64,000 nucleotides of DNA from Clostridium sp. (GCA_021770825.1 JAETQD010000004.1:159517-223516); one strand, 5' to 3'; shown: positions 11,659 to 21,060, counted from the stretch's first letter. Numbers and translations: made by a program. Notes: a model not told the origin generated them from the sequence alone.

Positions 11659-11779
11659 GTTCAAAAATAAAATGAAAAGGCAGATAATAACAAGGAAAAG
11701 ACACTATTAAGAGAAAATTTTTCATATTTTGGAATCATAGTAACAGTTTGAACGCAATACAATGAAGGAGGAATGCAGC

Positions 11780-12949
11780 GTGATAGCGGTAACAAACGGA
11801 ACTGTGTTGACAATTACAAATGGAATTCTGGAAGAGGGCACAGTACTTGTGGAGAACGGTACCATCAAGGCGGTGGGAACAGATATTCCCATTCCGGAAG
11901 GGGCCAAGATCATCGATGCCAAAGGCGGGTACATAACGCCGGGGCTCATTGATTGTCATACCCATATCTGCAATTTCTGTGAACCCCGGACCAATCCGGG
12001 GCCCAGAATGGACGGAAATGAGGGCTCAGACCCGATTACGCCGCAGGTACGTGCCCTGGACGCAGTGAACCCCTGGGACTGGGCCATTGAACCTGTGAGA
12101 AAAGCCGGTTTTACAACGGTGTACACCCAGCCTGGTTCCGGAAATATCATCGGAGGGCAGGGAATTGCCATAAAGCTTAAGGGGCATACAGCCGAAGAGA
12201 TGGCAATTCCGGGAACGGAGGCCATGAAATTTGCTTTGGGTGAGAACCCAAAACGGTTCCACGGTCTGGAGCAGAAGAGGATGCCCTGGACCAGGATGGG
12301 AACGGCGGCCCTCCTTCGGGAAACACTTTTTAAAGCAAAAAATTATTCGGATAAGTTGAAAGCCGCAGAAACAGACCCATCCAAGGCGCCGGAGCCCGAC
12401 TTTAAATTAAATGCACTGGTGAAGGTGGTGCGGGGAGAACAGAGAGTCCGGATCCACTGTCACCGGGCAGATGATATTATGACAGCCATTCGTATCGGAA
12501 AGGAATTCGGGCTGGATTTCACCCTGGAACATGCAACAGAAGGCTATAAGATCGCAGATGTCATTGCGGAAAACAAGATCACCTGCGTGGTGGGACCGCT
12601 TCTTCTGGCTCCCGTAAAGCAGGAGATCTGGGAACTTAAACTGGAGGATGCCGGACTTCTTACAGACGCCGGCGTGAAGGTCTGTCTGACCGCAGATACG
12701 GGAAGCGAAACTGCATGGCTTCCCGTCCAGGCCGGATTGCTCACAAGAAGAGGAATGAGCGAGGAAACTGTGATGAAGGGCCTGACCATTTACCCGGCAG
12801 AGGTTCTGAACCTGGACCACAGAATCGGTTCCCTGGAGCCGGGAAAGGATGCAGACATTGCAGTTTTTGACGGAAATCCCTTAAGCAATATGACGCTCTG
12901 CCGTATGACCATGATCGACGGTCAGATTGTTCATAATACGCTTTCATAA
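11780..12949 (+). CDS. Metal-dependent amidohydrolase (imidazolonepropionase-like family)
   Basis: A 389-residue amidohydrolase-superfamily enzyme. A short N-terminal beta-sandwich (NGTVLTITNG...) leads to LIDCHTHIC (HxH metal site, about residue 62), then VRIHCHRADDI and FTLEHATEG (further His ligands), LTADTGSE (catalytic Asp) and the C-terminal IGSLEPGKDADIAVFDGNPL that closes the sandwich. The close relatives are annotated as imidazolonepropionase-like or prolidase-type amidohydrolases; true substrate unknown. The GTG start at 11780 sits 8 bp after AAGGAGG; the in-frame ATG at 11762 overlaps that site. Location directly before a peptide-type ABC importer suggests it processes something the importer brings in. 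Confidence 0.82.
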   Translation: MIAVTNGTVLTITNGILEEGTVLVENGTIKAVGTDIPIPEGAKIIDAKGGYITPGLIDCHTHICNFCEPRTNPGPRMDGNEGSDPITPQVRALDAVNPWDWAIEPVRKAGFTTVYTQPGSGNIIGGQGIAIKLKGHTAEEMAIPGTEAMKFALGENPKRFHGLEQKRMPWTRMGTAALLRETLFKAKNYSDKLKAAETDPSKAPEPDFKLNALVKVVRGEQRVRIHCHRADDIMTAIRIGKEFGLDFTLEHATEGYKIADVIAENKITCVVGPLLLAPVKQEIWELKLEDAGLLTDAGVKVCLTADTGSETAWLPVQAGLLTRRGMSEETVMKGLTIYPAEVLNLDHRIGSLEPGKDADIAVFDGNPLSNMTLCRMTMIDGQIVHNTLS

Positions 12950-13023
12950 AAGAATGAAACGGACACGGCAGGCTGTTTTCTTTCTGCCGCGCCTTTCAGA
13001 TAAACGTTAAAAGGAGGAGATAT

Positions 13024-14706
13024 ATGAAAAGGAAAAGCAGCAAAATTACAGCACTGGTACTGGCAGCCATGATGGCACTGACCGCATGTTCATCCGGCCA
13101 GAAAACGGCTGACGCGACAACAGCAGCACCCCAGACAACCGCAGAAGCGGCAAAGACGGATACCCAGGCGGCAGCACCTGCGGCAAGTGCGGACAATGGA
13201 GAAAAGGTTTTAAAAATTGGTACGTATATGCCTGTAACCACTCTGGTTCCGTGGAAAACCACATCCGACGGCGACGGCTACATTATCCGTCAGATCTACC
13301 ACACTCTGCTTGAGATGAATAAGCAGTCTGAGTTTACCCCCAGCCTTGCAACATCCTGGGAGTGCAGTGAGGACGGAAAGGTATGGACCTTCCATTTAAG
13401 AGACGACGTTTACTGGCAGACCGGAAACGATCTGTTTGGAGACGAAAAGGTACAGGTGACTGCTGAGGATGTAAAATTCTCCTATGAGTATTATCTGGAT
13501 CCGGCCAATGAATCCGTTCGTTATACGGATTTATCCGGCACCATCGACAAGATCGAGGTTGTGGATGATTTTACCATCAAATTTTACACAAAGGATATCG
13601 ATGTCCTGTTTGAGTACAGAATGTACCAGAACTATATCATCCCGAAAAAGGGTATTGAGGAGAACTGGGATTTCGCAGCCTTCCCCGTTGGCTCTGGTGC
13701 CTATAAGTTTGTAGAGCACGTGGTGGATACCAGAGTTGTGCTGGAAAAGAACGAAGACTTCTGGAAGGAGCCGGCGCTTGATAAGGTGGAATATCGTATT
13801 ATCACAGATAAATCCGTTTCCTCCATCGCCCTTCAGAACCAGGAAATCGATATCTCCCTGGCCATTCTTCCCACAGAGCTGGCAGCTATTTTGGCCAAGG
13901 ACTATCTGACGGTTGACGACACCGGAAGTTCCTTAAGATGGGTTGGTTTCAACTGTAAGGATGAGCTGTTTAAAGATCCGGAGCTCAGAAAAGCACTGAT
14001 TATGGCTGTTGACGTGGACGGCGCAGTAAAGGCTGTTTACACCAATGACGCAGGCGTTGATCTGGCAGTACGCGGATATTCCGTCGTCACTCCGGAAAGA
14101 CCTGGCTATAACGGAGATATCTGTAAGGCCGTAACACCAACCTATGATCCGAAGGCAGCCCAGGAGAAGCTTGAGAGCCTTGGCTGGAAGAAAGGATCCG
14201 ATGGTATTTATGAGAAAGACGGACAGAAGTTAAAATTCACCCTTCAGGTAGGCAATAACGATGCAAACCGTGAGAAGATGGCAGTTATTGTTTCTTCCCA
14301 GTTAAAGGCAATCGGTGTTGACTGTACCGCACAGACCGTAGAGTGGGGCACCCATACCTCCGATATCAAGGACGGCAACGTTCAGATGTATATTCTCGGC
14401 GGTTACAGCAACCTGGATGGTCCGTTGAGATTGATGCACACCAATGAAGCTTTATACTCCCCCAACTGCGGATACTCCGATCCTGCTCTGGATGAGGTCC
14501 TTGACGAAGCATGGAGAACCACAGATTATGCAGCACGCTGTGAGCTGATTGCCAAGGCAAGCGAGATGTTTGCTTCCGGCGTTCCTCATCTGGCTGACTG
14601 GTACGAATATTCCCAGACAGGATATAACGTTCGGGTGAAAGACTTTGATTATGCAACTGTTTACCAGGCACTTTGCAGCACAGAAAGAAACGTTACAGTT
14701 GAATAA
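13024..14706 (+). CDS. ABC importer substrate-binding lipoprotein, family 5 (DppA/OppA type)
   Basis: A 560-residue lipoprotein. The signal peptide ends in ALTACSSG, a lipobox whose Cys (about residue 22) would be diacylated. A Thr/Ala-rich linker follows, then a family 5 extracellular solute-binding domain (LKIGTYMPVTTLVPW onward; LATSWECSEDGKVWTFHLRD and FPVGSGAYKF are characteristic segments). Ligands of this family are di-/oligopeptides, nickel or opines. It precedes two permease and two ATPase genes in the standard dpp/opp order. A strong hairpin terminator between it and the permease gene likely gives this component higher expression. Confidence 0.93.
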   Translation: MKRKSSKITALVLAAMMALTACSSGQKTADATTAAPQTTAEAAKTDTQAAAPAASADNGEKVLKIGTYMPVTTLVPWKTTSDGDGYIIRQIYHTLLEMNKQSEFTPSLATSWECSEDGKVWTFHLRDDVYWQTGNDLFGDEKVQVTAEDVKFSYEYYLDPANESVRYTDLSGTIDKIEVVDDFTIKFYTKDIDVLFEYRMYQNYIIPKKGIEENWDFAAFPVGSGAYKFVEHVVDTRVVLEKNEDFWKEPALDKVEYRIITDKSVSSIALQNQEIDISLAILPTELAAILAKDYLTVDDTGSSLRWVGFNCKDELFKDPELRKALIMAVDVDGAVKAVYTNDAGVDLAVRGYSVVTPERPGYNGDICKAVTPTYDPKAAQEKLESLGWKKGSDGIYEKDGQKLKFTLQVGNNDANREKMAVIVSSQLKAIGVDCTAQTVEWGTHTSDIKDGNVQMYILGGYSNLDGPLRLMHTNEALYSPNCGYSDPALDEVLDEAWRTTDYAARCELIAKASEMFASGVPHLADWYEYSQTGYNVRVKDFDYATVYQALCSTERNVTVE

Positions 14707-14726
14707 GTAAGGTATGTTTGCGAAGG

Positions 14727-14761
14727 CGGGTCACGCAGGTCCCTGCGTGACCCGTTTTTTT
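14727..14761 (+). terminator. Intra-operon terminator between binding protein and permease
   Basis: CGGGTCACGCAG (14727-14738) pairs perfectly with CTGCGTGACCCG (14743-14754), loop of four bases, followed by seven Ts. It ends only a few bases before the next ribosome site, so partial read-through is needed for the importer genes. Confidence 0.88.
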
Positions 14762-14777
14762 GTAAAGGAGAGGTTTT

Positions 14778-15743
14778 ATGTGGACATATATTGTACGAAG
14801 AGTATTGCAGGCGATCCCGACTCTTCTGGTTATTTCCTTTTTGATCTTTTCCCTGCTGTACATAACTCCGGGCGATCCCATTGACCTGATTCTGGGAACG
14901 GAAGACAGTCAGGTGTCGCAGGAGCAGAGACAGCTCATCATGGAAGACTGGGGATTGGATAAGCCGTTCCTTGTCCGCTATGTGGATTTTGTTCTGGATG
15001 CCTGCCGCGGAGATCTTGGCACCTCCTATGCGACCGGACAGCCGGTATTTGAAAGTGTCATGAGCCGAATGCCTGCCACCTTTAAGCTGGCGGCATTTGC
15101 CATGGTATTGTCCCTGTTGATTTCCGTGCCTTTGGGAACCCTTGCGGCCTTAAAGCACAACAGTATCTGGGATTCCCTGGCCACGGCTTTAGCCACCGTC
15201 GGCGTGTCCCTTCCCAAGTTCTGGTTCGGCCTGGTGCTGATGATCTATCTGTCCTTAAAATGGGGACTGCTTCCCAGTACCGGTTCGGCAGATCTGATTG
15301 CGGACGGTCCGGTGGAATTTTTAAAGTACATCATTATGCCGGGCGCCTCCCTGGCCCTTGGAATGGCGGCCACCCAGACCAGAATGATTCGTTCCAGCAT
15401 GCTGGATGTTCTGGGACAGGATTATGTGCAGTATGCGCGAAGCAAGGGACTTAAGGAAAAGGTGGTCATCTGGATGCATGCCTTTAAAAATGCCATGATT
15501 CCGGTCATCACCGTGGTTGGTTCAGAAATCGGCGGCCTGCTTGGCGGCGCCGTGGTAACGGAGTCCATTTTCTCCTGGCCCGGTGTTGGCCGCTTGGCAG
15601 TGAATTCCATATCCAAGCGTGATTATCCGATGATTCAGGGCATCACACTGCTTTTATGTACCAGTTATCTTTTGATCAATCTGCTGGTGGATATTATTTA
15701 TGCCTGGGTTGACCCGAGAATTCGTCTTGATGAAAAATCATAG
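14778..15743 (+). CDS. ABC importer permease (DppB/OppB type)
   Basis: A 321-residue permease of the binding-protein-dependent class with six predicted membrane helices. The N-terminal helix (RRVLQAIPTLLVISFLIF) and following GDPIDLILG are typical of the DppB subgroup. The cytoplasmic EAA-type loop lies near YVQYARSKGLKEKVVIWMHA, the site that contacts the ATPase. AAAGGAGAGG precedes the ATG. The gene follows the terminator after the binding-protein gene and is followed by the DppC-type partner 10 bp downstream. Confidence 0.93.
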   Translation: MWTYIVRRVLQAIPTLLVISFLIFSLLYITPGDPIDLILGTEDSQVSQEQRQLIMEDWGLDKPFLVRYVDFVLDACRGDLGTSYATGQPVFESVMSRMPATFKLAAFAMVLSLLISVPLGTLAALKHNSIWDSLATALATVGVSLPKFWFGLVLMIYLSLKWGLLPSTGSADLIADGPVEFLKYIIMPGASLALGMAATQTRMIRSSMLDVLGQDYVQYARSKGLKEKVVIWMHAFKNAMIPVITVVGSEIGGLLGGAVVTESIFSWPGVGRLAVNSISKRDYPMIQGITLLLCTSYLLINLLVDIIYAWVDPRIRLDEKS

Positions 15744-15753
15744 GAGGGATTTT

Positions 15754-16653
15754 ATGGCTGAAAACATGAAAAATACAAATACGGCCGGTGAAGATTCCCT
15801 GCCTGTTACAAGCTATTGGAAAGGTGTGATACGGCGGTTCTGTAAGAACAGGATTGCTGTGATCGGCTTAATTGCCCTGGGTGTGATCGTGATTCTCTGT
15901 ACCGGTGCGCCGCTGTTTACCAAATATGACCCGGTGGTGGACATGGACTTTATGAACATGCTGGCACCGCCGGGAAGCGAAGGCCATATTTTAGGAACCG
16001 ATGATCTGGGCCGCGATATCTGGTGCCGTCTGCTTTACGGAGGAAGAAGTTCTCTGGTTACAGGACTTTCCGTGGCGCTCCTGGCTGCTGTCATCGGCGT
16101 TGTGATCGGTCTTTACAGCGGATATTTCGGAGGAATCATCGAGGCGCTTCTGATGCGGTTCACGGATATTATGCTGTCCTTCCCATTCCTTATTGTGGCC
16201 ATCGCCATCATGTCCGTTCTGGGTTCCAGCCAGAAAAACATCATCATTGCCCTGGCCATTACAAGCTGGCCAAGGTTTGCAAGACTGACCAGGGGCCAGG
16301 TTCTGGCCGTGAAAAATACCGAGTATGTGGAGGCGGCAAAGGTGGCAGGCTTTAAGAATGCCAGAATTATTTTCCGCCATGTGCTTCCCAACTGCATCGG
16401 TCCCCTGATCATTCAGGGAACCCTTTCCGTGGGCGGCGCAATTCTTTCGGCAGCCAGCCTGAATTACCTGGGCCTGGGCGCCGATGCGGCTTCTCCCGAC
16501 TGGGGCATGATGTTAAGCCAGGGACGAAATTATCTGCAGATCGCCCCATACCTGACAACCATTCCGGGCCTTGCCATTTCTGCCACAGTTCTGGCCATGA
16601 ACTGGGTGGGCGACGGCATGCGGGACGCATTCGATCCCAAGATGAGAAAGTAG
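15754..16653 (+). CDS. ABC importer permease (DppC/OppC type)
   Basis: A 299-residue permease, partner of the upstream DppB-type subunit. The N-terminal OppC-N region (FCKNRIAVIGLIALGVIVIL) is followed by GTDDLGRDIWCRLLYGGR, a hallmark of DppC proteins, and by the ATPase-contact loop YVEAAKVAGFKNARII. The start was set at the ATG 8 bp after GGAGGG; the frame extends upstream into the preceding gene without a better ribosome site. Confidence 0.93.
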   Translation: MAENMKNTNTAGEDSLPVTSYWKGVIRRFCKNRIAVIGLIALGVIVILCTGAPLFTKYDPVVDMDFMNMLAPPGSEGHILGTDDLGRDIWCRLLYGGRSSLVTGLSVALLAAVIGVVIGLYSGYFGGIIEALLMRFTDIMLSFPFLIVAIAIMSVLGSSQKNIIIALAITSWPRFARLTRGQVLAVKNTEYVEAAKVAGFKNARIIFRHVLPNCIGPLIIQGTLSVGGAILSAASLNYLGLGADAASPDWGMMLSQGRNYLQIAPYLTTIPGLAISATVLAMNWVGDGMRDAFDPKMRK

Positions 16654-16657
16654 GTGT

Positions 16658-17653
16658 GTGAAAGATATGGAGAATAAAAAATGTCTGGAAGTTAAAAACT
16701 TGAGAACATGGTTTCATACGCCGGAGGGAATTGTAAAATCGGTGGACGGTGTTTCCTTTTCCATTGAAGAAGGAAAAACCCTGGCGCTGGTGGGAGAATC
16801 CGGATGCGGAAAAACCATCACCTCCCTGTCACTGATTAAGCTTCTGCCGGATACGGCTGAGCTGGGTGCCGATTCCATTGTATTAAACGGACGGGATGTG
16901 ACGAATTTAAGTAAAAACGAGGCCAGAAAAATCCGCGGCTCGGAAATTTCCATGATTTTCCAGGAGCCCATGACTTCTTTAAATCCGGTATACCGGATAG
17001 AGAGACAGCTCGGCGAGGTGTTCCGCCTCCATAACCCGGGGCTCTCCAGGGAGGAAGTGAGAGCCCGTTCCATAGAAATCTTAAAAAAGGTTGGAGTTCC
17101 CAATCCGGAGGAGCGTCTTAAGGTATATCCCCATCAGCTTTCCGGCGGACTGCGCCAGAGGGTGATGATTGCCATTTCCCTGGCGTCTTATCCGAGGATG
17201 GTCATTGCCGATGAGCCTACGACGGCTCTGGACGTGACCATTCAGGCGCAGATTCTGGACTTATTAAAGCAGCTCCAGAAGGACATGAACATGTCCATCC
17301 TGTTGATTACCCATGATTTTGGCGTGGTTTCCCAGATTGCAGACCGGGTTGCCGTCATGTATGCAGGAAGAATCGTTGAGGAAGGGAAAATGGAGGATGT
17401 GTTCGCGGACCCGTGGCATCCTTACACAAAACTTCTGATTCTTTCCATTCCGGGAATCAAGGTGACCAGGGGAGGCCGCCTGGAATCCATCCAGGGCTCT
17501 GTGCCGAATCCCTTACGGTTCCCGTCCGGGTGCCGGTTTGCTCCCAGATGTCCCTATGCCAAAGATATCTGCCACAGAGTGCAGCCGCCGGAAACGGTGG
17601 TTGGAGACCGGAGAGTAAGCTGCTATTTAAGGGGGGATCAGAATGAAGGATGA
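16658..17653 (+). CDS. ABC importer ATPase (DppD/OppD type)
   Basis: A 331-residue ATPase with Walker A GESGCGKT (about residues 46-53), Q-loop [10 protein letters not shown], signature LSGGLRQR, Walker [13 protein letters not shown] and switch His in LLITHD. The C-terminal oligopeptide/dipeptide transporter extension includes [14 protein letters not shown], a four-Cys cluster region typical of OppD/OppF. The start is uncertain: GTG 16658 follows the previous stop by 4 bp, and an ATG nine bases later is an alternative; neither has a strong ribosome site. Its 3' end overlaps the next ATPase gene by 11 bp. Confidence 0.92.
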   Translation: MKDMENKKCLEVKNLRTWFHTPEGIVKSVDGVSFSIEEGKTLALVGESGCGKTITSLSLIKLLPDTAELGADSIVLNGRDVTNLSKNEARKIRGSEISMIFQEPMTSLNPVYRIERQLGEVFRLHNPGLSREEVRARSIEILKKVGVPNPEERLKVYPHQLSGGLRQRVMIAISLASYPRMVIADEPTTALDVTIQAQILDLLKQLQKDMNMSILLITHDFGVVSQIADRVAVMYAGRIVEEGKMEDVFADPWHPYTKLLILSIPGIKVTRGGRLESIQGSVPNPLRFPSGCRFAPRCPYAKDICHRVQPPETVVGDRRVSCYLRGDQNEG

Positions 17654-18617
17654 GAAAGTGATTTTAAAAATTGAAGACCTGAAGGTACACTTCCCCATTA
17701 AGACAGGTATTCTGCAAAAGACAGTGGGCCATGTAAGGGCTGTGGACGGTGTGAGTCTGGATATCCGCAGAGGGGAAACCCTCGGTCTGGTGGGAGAATC
17801 CGGATGCGGAAAAACCACCATCGGGAGGGCCATTGTACGCTTAAACAATCCCACAGGAGGCAGGATTCTCTATGACGGCCAGGACATCTTAACGCTTAAG
17901 GGCGATGAACTCAGAAAAATGCGGAAAAAGCTCCAGATCATTTTCCAGGATCCCTATTCCTCCTTAAACCCGAGACATACGGTTCAGAACATGATTACGG
18001 AGGTTTTGACGGTCCAGATGGGAATGACGCCTGCAGGCGCCCAGGCCCGGATGGAGGAGCTTTTAGGGCAGGTTGGCTTAAATAAGGCCTATGCACTCCG
18101 CTATCCCCATGAATTTTCCGGCGGCCAGAGACAGAGGGTGGCCATCGCCAAGGCCATTGCCTTACAGCCGGAATTTTTGGTGTGTGACGAGGCGGTTTCG
18201 GCCCTTGACGTATCCATCCAGTCCCAGATCATCAACCTTTTGATGGATTTGAAGGAAGAGTATGGAAACATGACCTATCTGTTCATTTCCCATGCCTTAA
18301 ATGTGGTGGAACATATTTCTGACCGGGTTGCAGTCATGTATCTTGGTAAGATCATGGAGTTTGCGGACAATGAAGAGTTATTTAACCATGCAGCCCATCC
18401 CTATACCCAGGCCCTGCTTTCTGCCATTCCGATTTTGTCGGGAAGAAAGCAGAGGGAGCGCATCATCTTAACGGGAGATGTTCCGGGAGCGGCCCATATT
18501 CCCACAGGCTGCCGGTTCCATACCCGGTGCCCCTATGCTACCGAGGAATGCAGCAGACAGGAACCGGGGCTCCGTGACGTGGGCGGAGGCCATCTGGTGG
18601 CCTGCCTGAAGGTTTGA
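17643..18617 (+). CDS. ABC importer ATPase (DppF/OppF type)
   Basis: A 324-residue ATPase: Walker [10 protein letters not shown] (about residues 47-55), Q-loop [11 protein letters not shown], signature FSGGQRQR, Walker [12 protein letters not shown] and H-loop LFISHA. The C-terminus has [14 protein letters not shown]. The DppD/DppF pair gives a heterodimeric motor, completing a five-gene importer. GGGGGG at the end of the previous gene is its ribosome site, and the 11-bp overlap indicates translational coupling. The stop lies 12 bp before the -35 box of the rimP-nusA operon promoter. Confidence 0.93.
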   Translation: MKDEKVILKIEDLKVHFPIKTGILQKTVGHVRAVDGVSLDIRRGETLGLVGESGCGKTTIGRAIVRLNNPTGGRILYDGQDILTLKGDELRKMRKKLQIIFQDPYSSLNPRHTVQNMITEVLTVQMGMTPAGAQARMEELLGQVGLNKAYALRYPHEFSGGQRQRVAIAKAIALQPEFLVCDEAVSALDVSIQSQIINLLMDLKEEYGNMTYLFISHALNVVEHISDRVAVMYLGKIMEFADNEELFNHAAHPYTQALLSAIPILSGRKQRERIILTGDVPGAAHIPTGCRFHTRCPYATEECSRQEPGLRDVGGGHLVACLKV

Positions 18618-18629
18618 TAAATAAAAAAC

Positions 18630-18658
18630 TTGCATTTTCCTTTGGAATGTGCTATGAT
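18630..18658 (+). promoter_or_regulatory. rimP-nusA-infB operon promoter
   Basis: TTGCAT (18630-18635), a 17-bp spacer and TATGAT (18653-18658). It leaves a leader of about 145 nt before rimP. Confidence 0.7.
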
Positions 18659-18686
18659 GTGTTTGATAACATAAGTAACTGGCTGA

Positions 18687-18720
18687 AAAGAGTGGACAAA
18701 AAAGTCCACTCTTTCGTTTT
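18687..18720 (+). promoter_or_regulatory. Leader hairpin with weak U-tract upstream of rimP-nusA (possible attenuator)
   Basis: AAAGAGTGGAC (18687-18697) and GTCCACTCTTT (18704-18714) form a perfect 11-bp stem with a loop of six As, followed by CGTTTTG. The U-tract is displaced and short. It lies about 22 nt inside the predicted transcript of the operon that encodes NusA. It may also terminate the upstream ABC operon. Confidence 0.6.
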
Positions 18721-18808
18721 GTATCATCCTCCGCCCATACCGGAAAGACACGCACGGATGCGGGGGAAGAAAGCCGGAAGGTATGGACATGGAAAGGTGG
18801 TGGAACAT

Positions 18809-19276
18809 ATGTCAAAACGAGAGGAATACGAGGCAAAGGTGGAGGCATACCTGATGCCTATTATGGAAGAAAATCAGTTTGAGCTGGTGGATGTGGAATA
18901 TGTGAAGGAAGCCGGTACCTGGTATCTGAGAGCCTATATTGATAAGGAAGGCGGCTTTACGGTGGATGACTGCGAAATGGTTTCCAGGCGTTTAAGCGAC
19001 TGGCTGGATGAAAAGGACTTCATTGACGACAGCTATATTCTGGAGGTCAGCTCCCCGGGGCTTGGAAGACCCTTAAAAAAGGAAAAGGATTTTAAGAGAA
19101 GCCTTGGCGAGCAGGTGGACATTAAGCTCTACCGGGCCGTGGACAGACAGAAGGACTTTACGGGAAAGCTTACGGCTTACGATGAAAATACTGTTACAAT
19201 CGCCTATGAGGACGGAGCAGAAAGTACATTTGAAAGAAAAGATATTGCCTTAATTCGTCTGGCATTTGATTTTTAA
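18809..19276 (+). CDS. rimP: Ribosome maturation factor RimP
   Basis: A 155-residue cytoplasmic protein required for 30S subunit maturation. ELVDVEYVKEAGTWYLRAYI and YILEVSSPGLGRPL are the conserved N-terminal RimP blocks, followed by a C-terminal Sm-like beta-barrel (DFTGKLTAYDENTVTI). The start MSKREEYE is preceded by AAAGGTGG; the longer upstream frame would run through the leader hairpin and promoter and was rejected. It is the first gene of the operon, 13 bp before nusA, the order found in most Firmicutes. Confidence 0.95.
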   Translation: MSKREEYEAKVEAYLMPIMEENQFELVDVEYVKEAGTWYLRAYIDKEGGFTVDDCEMVSRRLSDWLDEKDFIDDSYILEVSSPGLGRPLKKEKDFKRSLGEQVDIKLYRAVDRQKDFTGKLTAYDENTVTIAYEDGAESTFERKDIALIRLAFDF

Positions 19277-19289
19277 AGGAGGATAAAAA

Positions 19290-20444
19290 ATGAACAAGGA
19301 ACTGCTGGAAGCAATGAGCGTGCTGGAAAAGGAGTATAATATCAGCAAGGATACATTGCTGGAGGCCATCGAGAATTCCCTTCTTACGGCATGTAAGAAC
19401 CATTTCGGGAAGGCGGACAATGTGAAGGTAATCATTGACCGCGAGGGCTGCGACTATTCTGTTTATGCAGAAAAAGAGGTTGTGGAGACCGTCGAGGACC
19501 CGGTGACTCAGATAAGCCTTGCAGATGCGAGAATGAAGGGCGCCAGATTTGATATCGGCGACATCGTCCAGATTCCCATTGATTCCCATGATTTCGGCCG
19601 CATTGCCACCCAGAACGCAAAGAACGTGATTCTCCAGAAAATCCGTGAGGAAAGCAGAAGATCCCAGTTAAACAAGTGGCAGTGCAAGGAGAAGGAAGTG
19701 GTGACCGGTATTGTACAGCGCTATATCGGAAGAAACGTGAGCATTGACCTTGGAAAGGTGGATGCAATTTTACCGGAGTCCGAGCAGGTGGAGGGCGAGA
19801 TCTTCCAGAGAACCGAACGCATTAAGGTGTACATCCTGGAAGTTAAGGATAACCCCAAGGGACCGAGAATTTCCGTATCCAGAACCCATCCCGATCTGGT
19901 GAGACGGCTGTTTGAGGCGGAGATCGCAGAGGTACGTGACGGAACCGTTGAGATTCGCGCCATTGCAAGAGAGGCAGGCTCCAGAACGAAGATCGCCGTA
20001 AGCTCCACAGACCCCAATGTGGATCCGGTGGGCGCATGTGTCGGCTTAAACGGTGCCAGGGTAGGCGCCATTGTAAGCGAACTCCGCGGAGAGAAAATCG
20101 ACATCATCAACTGGGATGATAACCCGGCCTTCTTAATTGAAAATGCCTTAAGTCCGGCAAAGGTAATCTCCGTGGTTGCCGATGAGGATGCAAAGGAAGC
20201 CCAGGTCATTGTTCCGGACTACCAGTTATCCCTTGCAATCGGTCAGAAAGGACAGAATGCAAGACTGGCAGCCAGACTGACTACTTATAAGATCGACATT
20301 AAGAGCGAGACCCAGGCCAGAGAACTTGGACTCTTCGATGCGCTGGAGTTCGGCGAGTATGAAGAGGGATATGAAGAGTATGAAACTGAAAACGGCTATG
20401 ACGTTCCCGCAGAGGAAACCTACCAGGAAGATTCCGAAGAATAG
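19290..20444 (+). CDS. nusA: Transcription termination/antitermination factor NusA
   Basis: A 384-residue RNA polymerase-associated factor. The N-terminal polymerase-binding domain occupies about residues 1-130, the S1 domain about 133-200 (VVTGIVQRYIGRNVSIDL), then KH1 (ISVSRTHPDLVRRLFEAEI, GACVGLNGARVGAIVSEL) and KH2 (LAIGQKGQNARLAARLT), followed by an acidic Glu/Tyr-rich tail. It lacks the extra acidic repeats of E. coli NusA, as usual in Firmicutes. GGAGG precedes the ATG. It may regulate its own operon through the leader hairpin upstream of rimP, as reported for NusA-dependent termination in Bacillus. Confidence 0.97.
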   Translation: MNKELLEAMSVLEKEYNISKDTLLEAIENSLLTACKNHFGKADNVKVIIDREGCDYSVYAEKEVVETVEDPVTQISLADARMKGARFDIGDIVQIPIDSHDFGRIATQNAKNVILQKIREESRRSQLNKWQCKEKEVVTGIVQRYIGRNVSIDLGKVDAILPESEQVEGEIFQRTERIKVYILEVKDNPKGPRISVSRTHPDLVRRLFEAEIAEVRDGTVEIRAIAREAGSRTKIAVSSTDPNVDPVGACVGLNGARVGAIVSELRGEKIDIINWDDNPAFLIENALSPAKVISVVADEDAKEAQVIVPDYQLSLAIGQKGQNARLAARLTTYKIDIKSETQARELGLFDALEFGEYEEGYEEYETENGYDVPAEETYQEDSEE

Positions 20445-20462
20445 GAGAGAAGTGATCGAACA

Positions 20463-20738
20463 GTGAGTACAGAAAAGAAGCTTCCGCAGAGACAGTGTAT
20501 CGGCTGCGGGGAAATGAAAAACAAACGGGAACTGATTCGTGTCCTCAAAGGCACCGACGGCCAGATTTCCATTGATGCCACGGGAAGAAAAAACGGACGC
20601 GGAGCGTATCTCTGTCCGTCCATGGACTGCTTTAAGAAAGCGGTAAAGGGAAAAGGGCTGGAGCGTTCCTTTAAAATGGCAATTCCGAAAGAGGTATACG
20701 AAAGCCTGGAAAAGGAGATGGAACAGATTGACAAATAA
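20463..20738 (+). CDS. rnpM: YlxR family RNA-binding protein (RNase P modulator RnpM)
   Basis: A 91-residue basic protein of the YlxR/DUF448 family. RQCIGCGEMKNKRELIRV, GRKNGRGAYLCPS and CFKKAVKGKGLERSF are the conserved blocks, including the GRGAY(L)C RNA-binding signature. Family members were shown to bind the RNase P RNA. GTG start; the position between nusA and the L7Ae-type gene is the standard Firmicutes order. The 3' end overlaps the next gene by 11 bp. Confidence 0.92.
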   Translation: MSTEKKLPQRQCIGCGEMKNKRELIRVLKGTDGQISIDATGRKNGRGAYLCPSMDCFKKAVKGKGLERSFKMAIPKEVYESLEKEMEQIDK

Positions 20739-21060
20739 AAGCAGAATCTTTGGTCTTTTAGGGCTGGCGGCGAAGGCAGGGAAGGTACAGAGCGGAGAAT
20801 TCTCCACGGAAAAGTCCGTGAAATCCGGGAGAGCATGCCTTGTCATCGTTTCCGAGGAGGCATCGGAGAACACGAAGAAAATGTTCCGGAATATGTGTAC
20901 TTACTATAAGGTCCCTTATTGTGAATTCGGAGGGAAGGAAGAGCTTGGCCATGCCACGGGCAGGGAGATGCGTGCTTCCCTGGCTGTCCAGGATCCCGGC
21001 TTTTCTGAGGCGCTTATGAAGCAGCTTTGTATGAACGGAGGTAGTGAGTGTGAGGGTTAA
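20728..21060 (+). CDS. L7Ae/YlxQ-type ribosomal-family RNA-binding protein
   Basis: A 110-residue protein of the L7Ae/L30e/Gadd45 fold. The entry [19 protein letters not shown] and the helix [20 protein letters not shown] match YlxQ-like proteins, which in archaeal and eukaryotic relatives bind kink-turn RNA. The proposed TTG start overlaps the rnpM end and follows GGAGATGG. Function in bacteria is poorly known. The gene is translationally coupled to infB, whose start lies inside its last codons. Confidence 0.85.
   Translation: MTNKSRIFGLLGLAAKAGKVQSGEFSTEKSVKSGRACLVIVSEEASENTKKMFRNMCTYYKVPYCEFGGKEELGHATGREMRASLAVQDPGFSEALMKQLCMNGGSECEG

Noticed and set aside
12966..12989. Terminator between amidohydrolase and binding-protein genes
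   Set aside because: Only a six-bp CGGCAG/CTGCCG stem with a 12-nt loop and no T-run; too weak to call.
18614..18808. 65-residue N-terminal extension of RimP
   Set aside because: It would cross the operon promoter and the leader hairpin; RimP homology starts at 18809.
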